A stretch of 15,833 bases of DNA from JANRLJ01 sp034437895 (GTDB lineage: Bacteria; Chloroflexota; Anaerolineae; Aggregatilineales; Phototrophicaceae): the NCBI GenBank assembly GCA_034437895.1, contig DAOTTO010000157.1:1-15833 (forward strand), in the 5' to 3' direction. Numbering within the stretch: the stretch's first letter is position 1; each line of letters opens with the position of its first letter. Below the pieces are notes generated by a model. The model saw only the letters and a program-made list of their open reading frames with translations. It was not told the DNA's origin and searched no databases. A program made the position numbers and the translations under genes. This document shows positions 1 to 5,509 of this stretch, piece after piece.

Positions 1-5
1 ACAGT

Positions 6-193
6 TTAAACACTTTCATTTTCGCTGATCTGACGCTCGATTTCGGCAGGATACAGACGGGCATACGCCCAAGCGTTGGCTGAATCCTCGGCGCGGAGGG
101 TCGGGTAGCTTCTCAACAAATCCGATTCACTTGCGCCTTTTTGCCCGGTGTCATTTCAGATAAAAGTTGTTCAGCGCGTTCTAGTGTTCTCAT
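6..193 (-). pseudogene. DUF433 antitoxin-like gene, internally deleted and frameshifted
   Basis: Read on the minus strand from the ATG at 193, the frame gives MRTLERAEQLLSEMTPGKKA and stops after 26 residues. A second minus-strand frame then gives SDLLRSYPTLRAEDSANAWA, followed by YARLYPAEIERQISENESV and a stop at 6-8. The two pieces match my recollection of the start and end of a DUF433 protein (MazE/VapB-like antitoxin family) of about 110 residues. The middle, which should carry the VCGGxxCIRxTRIPV-like core, is absent. The simplest reading is an out-of-frame internal deletion near 120-130, so no functional product is expected. A dispersed repeat lies just upstream of the start, and no partner toxin gene is visible. 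Recognition is from remembered family sequences, not a search. Confidence 0.6.
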
Positions 194-202
194 CCTATTT
201 TT

Positions 203-236
203 CTCTTGGTGTTCTTGGCGGCTTGGTGGTTCAATC
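203..236 (-). repeat. Dispersed CCAAG-type repeat, half copy
   Basis: On the minus strand this reads TTGAACCACCAAGCC followed by GCCAAGAACACCAAGAG. It has the same layout (TTGAACCAC, then repeats of a CCAAG/CACAG word) as the copies near 1114 and 2101. Only the left half is present. It ends about ten bases before the start of the broken DUF433 gene. Such sequences are known as widespread dispersed repeats in environmental bacteria; their function is unknown. Confidence 0.55.
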
Positions 237-250
237 GCATTTCTACTCTT

Positions 251-1213
251 CTATTCTACCAGCTTTTGCGCCAGCCAAGTGCCGATCACGCCTGTTAAAT
301 CCGGCGCGTTGAAGATGAGCGCCGCCCCACTTCCAGCAGCCGCAATCGGCTGGAAAACAGCCTCACCTGTTGCAGCGACACGCAGCGCCTCACCCGTTTG
401 TACGCCGTTGACATCTTGTGTACTGGCAGCAATCAATAACGGACGCGGGTTATAATTGGGCATAACGTTCAAGAGCGTATCGCGTGAAACCGGACTCAGT
501 AGCACTGCCGTATCACACAGCAAATCCACCGCGCAGCCGATCAACGCTAAATCCGCGCCCTGCCCCGCGCCGATCACCGCCATCAAACCGGGATTAACAG
601 TATTGGCTCCACTCAACCCCCGCAGCATCGTCGTAAAATCCGCTACGCCGCTTGAGTCGCGCAGTTCCATCACTAACACGGTATAACCCGCATCACGCAC
701 CCGCGCCGGAAAATCACCCCACTCAGCGATGGATGCACCTAACAGAAGCACACCCGGCATCCTTAACGGAGGCTGCGGCGTTCCATTTCCATTGTCAGTT
801 GTCGCCGCTTGATAGATGTCACCCATTAATGCAGCGCCGTCGGGCATAGTAAGCTGCACCCGCTGCGACCCTGAGAATGCGCCGGGTGTCCCTTGGATCA
901 CAGGCGGGAGGGCGCTGTTGGCGGCAATATCCGCTGCTTCGGGGATATTTTGACCAGGTCCACCGAGGATATTGTCTTCTAAAATGTCTTGCGTGGGCGG
1001 ATGCACATCCGTCGTCGGACTCGGTTCGAGAGTCGGGCCAGACAGCGCACGAGTCGGGGTGGCGGTCAGCGGCGGGATCGGTGCATCCCCACAGGCCGCT
1101 GCAAATAACAAAATTGAACCACAGAGACACAGAGGCCACAGAGATTTTTGCCCTTTTTCTTTGCGTATCCTTGCGTCCTTCGCGCCTTTGCGTCTAATCT
1201 TCCAATCCCACAT
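251..1213 (-). CDS. Lipoprotein with degenerate alpha/beta-hydrolase fold
   Basis: A 320-residue predicted lipoprotein. The N-terminus is very basic (K5 to K23), followed by a hydrophobic stretch and the lipobox LFAAAC with Cys41, so it should be lipid-anchored outside the cytoplasmic membrane. A Pro/Thr-rich linker (about 45-80) leads to an alpha/beta-hydrolase-like domain (about 125-320): strands PGVLLLGAS and YTVLVMELRD, then LMAVIGAGQGADLAL where the nucleophile elbow G-x-S-x-G belongs. The expected Ser is Gly (residue 217), and the His region near the end reads AGSGAAL, so catalysis looks lost. The ATG at 1213 is chosen because it overlaps the stop of the upstream methyltransferase gene (TAATG), which suggests translational coupling. 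An alternative ATG at 1252 adds 13 residues and has a GAGG upstream. Codons for roughly residues 5-33 come from a dispersed repeat. Function unknown. Confidence 0.8.
   Translation of the reverse strand: MWDWKIRRKGAKDARIRKEKGQKSLWPLCLCGSILLFAAACGDAPIPPLTATPTRALSGPTLEPSPTTDVHPPTQDILEDNILGGPGQNIPEAADIAANSALPPVIQGTPGAFSGSQRVQLTMPDGAALMGDIYQAATTDNGNGTPQPPLRMPGVLLLGASIAEWGDFPARVRDAGYTVLVMELRDSSGVADFTTMLRGLSGANTVNPGLMAVIGAGQGADLALIGCAVDLLCDTAVLLSPVSRDTLLNVMPNYNPRPLLIAASTQDVNGVQTGEALRVAATGEAVFQPIAAAGSGAALIFNAPDLTGVIGTWLAQKLVE
1114..1201 (+). repeat. Dispersed CACAGAG/CTTTGCG repeat inside a signal-peptide coding region
   Basis: The plus strand reads TTGAACCACAGAGACACAG, then further CACAGAG words, a T-rich spacer, and a run of CTTTGCG/CTTGCG/CGCGCCTTTGCG words ending in TAATCT. 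One plus frame gives the peptide NHRDTEATE, which I recognise as the usual spurious translation of this dispersed repeat. The copy at 2101 shares the right half almost word for word. This copy overlaps the 5' end of the lipoprotein gene on the other strand. Confidence 0.7.
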
Positions 1214-1983
1214 TAAACGAGAGGTTTCGCTAATATAATCATACGCTCGCATCCATCCTCATACGGGCCATAATCCAAATCACCGTATACTTCTTCGATC
1301 TCAAATCCAGCGGCAGTCAACAGGAGTGTAATCTCCGACAAGAAATAATAATATAGTAGCAGCGGCGCAAATGTCCGTTTCACTGTGCTATCGGCGGTGA
1401 TTTCGTCGTAAATCCATGTCACACGCAAAAGCTGCGTCACGCGGTCAAGATAGCTGACAGACTGCTGCATTACCAGATGACCCGTTTCCGGCTCCAGAAA
1501 GGTTCGCTCCATCATAATCGAGTCGGTCTCCTGGCTGGCAAAGACCTCACCCGCATTCGGCAAATCCAACACCAGCAGTCCATCGTCCGCCGTCCATTCG
1601 CGCAACCGCCGCAGCAAAGCAAGCTGTGTATCCTGATCGTGAAAGTGCATCAGTCCGTTATACGGCACAAGCATCAGCTTAAATTTGGTGTCCAACTTAT
1701 ATGTCCGCACATCGCCATGATAAAACGTCAGTTTATCGTGCAGGCTCGGAGTCTCGGCACGACGCGCTTCGGCACGTTCCAGCATCGCATCTTCATTATC
1801 GATGCCATGCACGTCATAGCCTTCCATCGCCAGCGGGATCATGACCCGCCCCGTCCCGCAGCCAATATCCATAATCGGGCCGCCATATTGCTCGGCAAGC
1901 GCAAGATAGAACGGGATGTCATCATCTTTATCGGTGTTTTCTGCATCATAGTAACGAGCGATGGTGCCATAAAATCCGGGCAT
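1213..1983 (-). CDS. Class I SAM-dependent methyltransferase
   Basis: A 256-residue cytosolic methyltransferase. Motif I is clear: PIMDIGCGTGRVMIPLA (residues 37-52, E/DxGxGxG form). Asp62 in GIDNEDAML is the likely ribose-binding acidic residue after strand 2. GDVR (about 90-93) and LLVLDLPNAG (137-145) correspond to later Rossmann strands. The C-terminal half is mixed alpha/beta, as in small-molecule methyltransferases, and gives no clue to the substrate. The ATG at 1983 is preferred over an upstream GTG at 2034, because MPGFYGTIARYYDAEN is a typical beginning for this type and the extra 17 residues look non-coding. No strong Shine-Dalgarno is visible, only a GGA about ten bases before the ATG. 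It overlaps the lipoprotein gene by one base, so the two are probably one operon. Confidence 0.85.
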   Translation of the reverse strand: MPGFYGTIARYYDAENTDKDDDIPFYLALAEQYGGPIMDIGCGTGRVMIPLAMEGYDVHGIDNEDAMLERAEARRAETPSLHDKLTFYHGDVRTYKLDTKFKLMLVPYNGLMHFHDQDTQLALLRRLREWTADDGLLVLDLPNAGEVFASQETDSIMMERTFLEPETGHLVMQQSVSYLDRVTQLLRVTWIYDEITADSTVKRTFAPLLLYYYFLSEITLLLTAAGFEIEEVYGDLDYGPYEDGCERMIILAKPLV

Positions 1984-2025
1984 AACGATTTTTTCCAAAT
2001 GATTATTTGACGAATATTGAGAACA

Positions 2026-2216
2026 TTTAACCACAGATGTAAAACAACATAAACCCTTTGTTCATAAGGCAGCGAGCGAAAGTCTTGGTAATGAAAAACA
2101 TTGAACCACAGAAGTAAATTCACGAAAGAAAACAGAAAATGCGGCTATTGGTGACGGGATTTACGTTCAAAATCTTTGCGACTCTTGCGTTCTTCGCGCC
2201 TTTGCGGTTAATCTGG
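2026..2216 (+). repeat. Dispersed repeat, decayed copy, in the intergenic space
   Basis: TTAACCACAGATGT at 2028 and TTGAACCACAGAAGT at 2101 are two left-half starts. CTTTGCGACTCTTGCG through CGCGCCTTTGCGGTTAATCT near 2174-2213 is the right half. The right half closely matches that at 1160-1200. This copy fills most of the gap between the methyltransferase and crotonase genes (1984-2256), where no gene is seen. The double left end suggests two insertions, or one insertion followed by decay. Confidence 0.55.
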
Positions 2217-2256
2217 TGTTCTGAAAACACATCATTTTTGCATGATTTTGGCCGAT

Positions 2257-3042
2257 TTACTTTTGCGCTATTTTCCCCTTACGCCGATTCAAAAACTGCT
2301 CGACTGCTTTCAAATGCGGCTCGTCCGCCCACAGCGGCGGAAACAAATCACGCTCAATCTTCAGGGCATCCTGATAGGACTCGTGCAGTCCAGCTTGGAG
2401 CAGTGTTTTGATGGCCTTCACAACCTCTGGCGGCTGTGTGGCAATCTGCTGCGCCATTTCCAGCGCTGATTCAAATGCCTTACCCGCCTCGACAACACGA
2501 TTCACCAAGCCTAGCGTATGGGCTTCTGCGGCGCTCATCGGCTTGCCATTCAACAGTAGTTCCATCGCACGGCTGTACCCCACTAAACGCAATAAGCGCT
2601 GCCCACCGCCCCAGCCCGGAATCAGCGCGTTCTTAATCTGCACAAAGCCCATTTTTGCCCGTTCATCAACGATTCGCAGATCACACGCCAACGCGATCTC
2701 GCTCCCGCCGCCCAGCGCATAGCCATTGATCGCAGCGATCACCGGAACAGGTAAACGTTCCAGCATCAACAGCGCATCCCCCATCGTCGTGATAAAGGCG
2801 CGTCCATCTTCGGCGCTCGGATACTGGCTCAATTCCACCAGATCGCCGCCGCTGCAAAAGGCCGAATCGCCTGCTCCGGTCAAAATGACGGCACGTAAAT
2901 CCGCATCCTGTGCAATTTCTGCGACGACCTCAGCAAAACGCTTCATCGTCGCCAAATCGAGCGCGTTCAGCACATCAGGCCGATTAAATGTGATTACAAC
3001 GATGCCGTTCGAGTCTTTTTTCAGTAAAAGTGTGTCTATCAT
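2257..3042 (-). CDS. Crotonase-family enzyme (enoyl-CoA hydratase/isomerase superfamily)
   Basis: 261 residues, the usual size for this superfamily, acting on an acyl-CoA in the cytosol. Oxyanion-hole segments are AFCSGGDL (61-68) and NGYALGGGSEIALACDLRI (106-124). The first catalytic Glu of classical crotonase is kept (Glu115 in GGGSE). The second, which should fall in the GxPE position, is Gln135 in GFVQIKNALIPGWGGGQRLL. This GFV-x-x-K...PGWGG pattern resembles ECHDC1/ethylmalonyl-CoA-decarboxylase-like members more than true hydratases, so a plain 'enoyl-CoA hydratase' label could be wrong. The C-terminal helix (FPPLWADEPHLKAVEQFLNR) is normal. There is no Shine-Dalgarno before the ATG. 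A TATACT box seven bases upstream suggests a leaderless mRNA. Confidence 0.88.
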   Translation of the reverse strand: MIDTLLLKKDSNGIVVITFNRPDVLNALDLATMKRFAEVVAEIAQDADLRAVILTGAGDSAFCSGGDLVELSQYPSAEDGRAFITTMGDALLMLERLPVPVIAAINGYALGGGSEIALACDLRIVDERAKMGFVQIKNALIPGWGGGQRLLRLVGYSRAMELLLNGKPMSAAEAHTLGLVNRVVEAGKAFESALEMAQQIATQPPEVVKAIKTLLQAGLHESYQDALKIERDLFPPLWADEPHLKAVEQFLNRRKGKIAQK

Positions 3043-3049
3043 GTTAGGT

Positions 3050-3055
3050 AGTATA
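3050..3055 (-). promoter_or_regulatory. Candidate -10 box for a leaderless crotonase mRNA
   Basis: On the minus strand TTATACTACC precedes the crotonase ATG, with TATACT ending seven bases before it. Transcription starting about seven bases after the box would begin at the ATG itself, which fits the missing Shine-Dalgarno. No convincing -35 is seen. The same ten bases occur at 5430-5439 on the plus strand, ahead of another gene. Confidence 0.35.
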
Positions 3056-3264
3056 ACGTTTCAAAGGTAAATTCAGACAGACAGATGTAACCTGCAAGTC
3101 CAAAGCATTCTACCAGAACGTAGGGTAATCGTAGGGTACGCGGTTGCTAAACGTCGGGCGCATACGCTAAAATGCCATCCTGAGAAATAGGTTTATTAGC
3201 CTAGCGTGAATTTTGTCCGTTTAAGCTAATCTCACATTTCTAAAAACGAAGCGCTATTGAGGAG
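3056..3264. other. Divergent intergenic stretch without recognised genes
   Basis: No coding region with a plausible start is seen. It contains one short tandem duplication (CGTAGGGTA at 3119 and again at 3130) and AT-rich sequence near 3195-3250 that could hold the promoter of the downstream structured RNA or of the first hydrolase gene. No clear -35/-10 pair was found. Confidence 0.5.
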
Positions 3265-3270
3265 TTATAA

Positions 3271-3560
3271 GTCAGCGACCCCATAGCTAAAGCTAGGGAC
3301 TTGTAGAAGTACAAGCCCGGCGCTGACCAGACTCAGCCAGGGGGAGCAATCCCTATCGGGCTACGTTAGTGGCAAGAGTTAAACGACCTACCTTGGGGTG
3401 ACGTTCCAGCCCCAAGCTCTAGAACCTCCCTGTTAAACAGGCATACGGGGTACGAAGCCAGTGCAGGACAGAGGAAAGTACCGACCACTAACCTTGTCGA
3501 GGAAGACGTGATCCGCGCAAGCGGAGAAGGCTTTGTGGGAGAGCCAGCAGGTAACTGCAA
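3271..3560 (+). ncRNA. Structured RNA, omega-RNA/HEARO-like
   Basis: Complementary segments found by eye: TCAGCG 3272 with CGCTGA 3321, closing a three-way junction. Inside it are CCCa-TAGCT (3280) with AGCTA-GGG (3291) and CTTGTA (3300) with TACAAG (3310). GTTAGTGG 3365 pairs with CCACTAAC 3485 over a 110-base multi-stem domain, which contains CTTGGGG 3392 with CCCCAAG 3410. TCCGC 3513 pairs with GCGGA 3522 around a GCAA tetraloop. GGCT pairs with AGCC at 3530-3546. So many exact stems, without a reading frame, argue for a functional or recently functional RNA. Size and setting suggest an IscB-associated omega-RNA (HEARO) or a TnpB relative. If IscB-like, the guide would lie just 5' of 3271. 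RNase P and tmRNA hallmarks are missing. The class is inferred, not confirmed. Confidence 0.5.
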
Positions 3561-3610
3561 ATCTCCCTTTCCCTTCGGGGATTATCGTCCAATGGTATTG
3601 AAAGGAGACA

Positions 3611-3651
3611 GCGCTTACCTCCCCATGCCTGAAGGCAGGGGTATCTCGCGC
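3611..3651 (+). repeat. IS200/IS605-type right-end hairpin
   Basis: Outer GCGC arms (3611-3614 and 3648-3651) enclose the stem CCCC-a-TGCCT / AGGCA-GGGG with a two-base loop. The bulged A in the 5' arm is typical of subterminal hairpins recognised by Y1 (TnpA) transposases. There is no T-run after the stem, so it is not an intrinsic terminator. Confidence 0.55.
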
Positions 3652-3659
3652 TAATTTCG

Positions 3660-5315
3660 ATGAAACGAGTACGGATTATTACGGCGGTGCTGTTCGCGCT
3701 ATTGGCGCTCTCTGGCCTGTCAATTGTCAGCGCACAGTTCGCTGGATTAGATACGACTACTTCAGACCGCGCCAACCTCCGCAGTGGCCCCGGCACAGAA
3801 TTTGATCTGGTCGGGACATTAGCAAGTGGGACAACAGTGCGCTTAGATGGACGTAACCAAAACGGTAATTGGGTGCGCGGCCTCACGGCAGATCGCCAGT
3901 CGGGTTGGATGTCTTCGGGCTTAGTGAATGTCTCCCTGAGCCAGTTGAACGGCCTGCCGATCATCGCCGCCGATGCAGACATCCTCGTATCGCCTCCGTC
4001 TGGCACCGCCGCCCCAGCACAAACCCAGAATAATGCGACTTCCAACACAGAAACCGAAGTCAACAATGCCCCCGCAGCGGCCTCCAGCGGCGGGGGCGGC
4101 TTAGGGGTAACTGCCAATTCAAACGTGAATATTCGCGTTGGCGACGGCACCACTTATCGTCGGGTAGGTGGCCTAAGCGCCAATGAACAGTTCAATATTG
4201 ACGGGCGCAACGGGGCGAATACCTGGGTGCGCGGGATTAGTTCTCGCGGCATCATCGGCTGGGTATCTATCCAATATCTTAATATCTCCACGCAGCAGGT
4301 TTCCTCGCTTCCGATTGTCGGCGCGGATACGCCCTTCCGCTTGACCGCGACAGGTGGACGTACCACGACACAGGCCGCTGCACCGGCACAAGCGGCAGCC
4401 CCTATCAATAACGGCGCACCCGTTACAGGCTTCGCTTATGGTGGGCATGTCGCCTCGCTTGACGGCGGAACAGTTTCCGCCATGCAGCAAGCCGGGATGA
4501 CTTGGGTAAAAAAGCAGATTCGGGTAGGCAGCGGTGGTGAGGGCGCAATCGGCGAAGCACATCGCAACGGCTTCCGTATTCTACTCGGTGTTGTCGGCGA
4601 ACCGAGCAGCGTGAATGACGATGGCTATCTTGACCGTTACGCCTCTTTCGTCGCGGGATTAGCCTCGGCAGGTGCAGATGCTATCGAGATTTGGAATGAA
4701 CCCAATCTTGACCGTGAATGGTCACCCCCCATCGATCCAGCACGTTATACCGAACTTCTACGCCGTTCTTATATCGCCATCAAAGGCGCGAATCCCAACA
4801 CGCTCGTCATCAGCGGCGCACCCGCCCCCACCGGAGCAGAAGGCGCATTCCCTGGTCGTGTGATGAATGATGATCGCTTTATCGCAGGCATGGCAGCAGC
4901 AGGTGCAGCCAATTATATGGATTGCGTCGGCGCACATTACAACGAAGGGATTGTCCCGCCCTCAGCCATTAGTGGCGATCCACGTAGCGATTACTACACC
5001 CGTTACTTCCCCAGCATGGTTAATCTATATGCGGGTACATTTGGCCTGCCTGTGTGTTTTACCGAACTCGGCTATTTAACGCCGGAAGGCTACGGTCAAC
5101 TGCCGGATTTCTTCGCGTGGGCGGCGAATGTCACCGTCGCGCAGCAAGCGGCGTGGCTCGATGAAGTAGTCAGCATAGCACGAGGCAGCGGACGTGTGCG
5201 GCTGGTGATTATCTGGAATGTGGACTTTGAGAATTACGGTGCCGACCCGATGGCAGGCTATGCGATAATCCGCCCCGGCGGCGATTGCCCCGCTTGCCGC
5301 GCATTAGGCAATTAG
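3660..5315 (+). CDS. Secreted SH3b-SH3b-GH clan A protein
   Basis: 551 residues. A signal peptide (MKRVRIITAVLFALLALSGL, cleavage after about VSA-24) sends it out of the cell. Two bacterial SH3 domains follow (about 27-105 and 148-222), each with the NLRSGPGT / NIRVGDGT type motif, likely binding cell wall. An Ala/Thr linker leads to a TIM-barrel domain (about 255-551) of GH clan A type: acid/base Glu347 in EIWNEPNLDREW and nucleophile Glu469 in CFTELGY. The last residues carry a CPAC pair (Cys543, Cys546). Substrate unknown; GH39/GH5-like is the closest label I can give. The domain is paralogous to those in the next three genes. The start is fixed by the signal peptide, yet no Shine-Dalgarno precedes it, because the IS-like right end lies directly upstream. 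A leaderless start or read-through from the structured RNA is possible. Confidence 0.88.
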   Translation: MKRVRIITAVLFALLALSGLSIVSAQFAGLDTTTSDRANLRSGPGTEFDLVGTLASGTTVRLDGRNQNGNWVRGLTADRQSGWMSSGLVNVSLSQLNGLPIIAADADILVSPPSGTAAPAQTQNNATSNTETEVNNAPAAASSGGGGLGVTANSNVNIRVGDGTTYRRVGGLSANEQFNIDGRNGANTWVRGISSRGIIGWVSIQYLNISTQQVSSLPIVGADTPFRLTATGGRTTTQAAAPAQAAAPINNGAPVTGFAYGGHVASLDGGTVSAMQQAGMTWVKKQIRVGSGGEGAIGEAHRNGFRILLGVVGEPSSVNDDGYLDRYASFVAGLASAGADAIEIWNEPNLDREWSPPIDPARYTELLRRSYIAIKGANPNTLVISGAPAPTGAEGAFPGRVMNDDRFIAGMAAAGAANYMDCVGAHYNEGIVPPSAISGDPRSDYYTRYFPSMVNLYAGTFGLPVCFTELGYLTPEGYGQLPDFFAWAANVTVAQQAAWLDEVVSIARGSGRVRLVIIWNVDFENYGADPMAGYAIIRPGGDCPACRALGN

Positions 5316-5343
5316 CAGCATAAGCAAATCAGGCATAAATCTC

Positions 5344-5372
5344 GCAGGGGCGAACCAAACCTCGCCCCTTGC
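5344..5372. repeat. G-rich hairpin repeat after the first hydrolase gene
   Basis: GCAGGGGCGA pairs with TCGCCCCTTGC, one base bulged, around an ACCAAAC-type loop. It has the same design as the hairpin at 8553-8579. Without a T-run it is a poor intrinsic terminator. It is more likely a member of a GYAGGGGC...GCCCCTRC dispersed palindrome family. Confidence 0.5.
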
Positions 5373-5429
5373 AAGGCCAAATTAACCGATTGAGGAATAA
5401 TCCGCTATACAAACACCCTCGCAAACCCT

Positions 5430-5439
5430 TTATACTACC
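5430..5439 (+). promoter_or_regulatory. Candidate promoter -10 region for the GH18-like/GH-A gene
   Basis: TTATACTACC, identical to the ten bases ahead of the crotonase gene on the other strand. TATACT (5431-5436) would start a leader of about 65 bases carrying the heptad repeats. The -35 region is weak. A second possible -10, TATACA at 5406, lies 18 bases after TTAACC. Confidence 0.3.
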
Positions 5440-5441
5440 CT

Positions 5442-5498
5442 GCTAAGGCTAATCAGTTTTTGGCTAAACGCTAAGAGCTACCTAGCTAACAGCTAATT
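5442..5498 (+). repeat. Heptad repeat array (GCTAANA) before a start codon
   Basis: GCTAA words begin at 5442, 5448, 5463, 5470, 5477 (GCTAC), 5485 and 5492, mostly seven bases apart. The array ends just before the TTGAGGAAAACAG leader whose GAGGA serves as ribosome-binding site for the ATG at 5510. The same word occurs before 12032 and 14132. Confidence 0.6.
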
Positions 5499-5509
5499 GA
5501 GGAAAACAG

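Larger units (their letters stand above)
3265..3657 (+). mobile_element. Non-autonomous IS200/IS605-like remnant (structured RNA plus right-end hairpin)
   Basis: A block of about 390 bases with no protein gene, ending in the imperfect hairpin CCCCaTGCCT-ga-AGGCAGGGG (3621-3641). This is flanked by GCGC at 3611 and GCGC at 3648, and preceded by AAGGAGACAGCGC. This arrangement matches my memory of IS200/IS605-family right ends in Chloroflexota. The interior is not a decayed tnpA or tnpB reading frame. It is a dense set of RNA stems, as expected for the omega-RNA part of an IscB- or TnpB-carrying element that lost its nuclease gene. The left boundary near 3265-3271 is a guess from the first stem; the right boundary lies within about ten bases of the next start codon. 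No target duplication is expected for this family. Confidence 0.55.

Noticed and set aside
1984..2034. GTG start at 2034 for the methyltransferase
   Set aside because: The added 17 residues come from repeat-like sequence, and the protein has a natural beginning at the ATG at 1983.
3271..3560. RNase P RNA or tmRNA
   Set aside because: GAGGAAAGT at 3471 recalls RNase P, but the matching P4 partner and the other conserved blocks are absent; no tag-peptide frame or tRNA-like ends are seen for tmRNA.
3488..4153. 221-residue minus-strand open frame over the structured RNA and first SH3 region
   Set aside because: It covers the non-coding stems and the antisense of a clear signal peptide and SH3 domain, and no family is recognised.
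5437..5500. CRISPR-like array
   Set aside because: The units are seven bases without spacers, so this is a heptad array.
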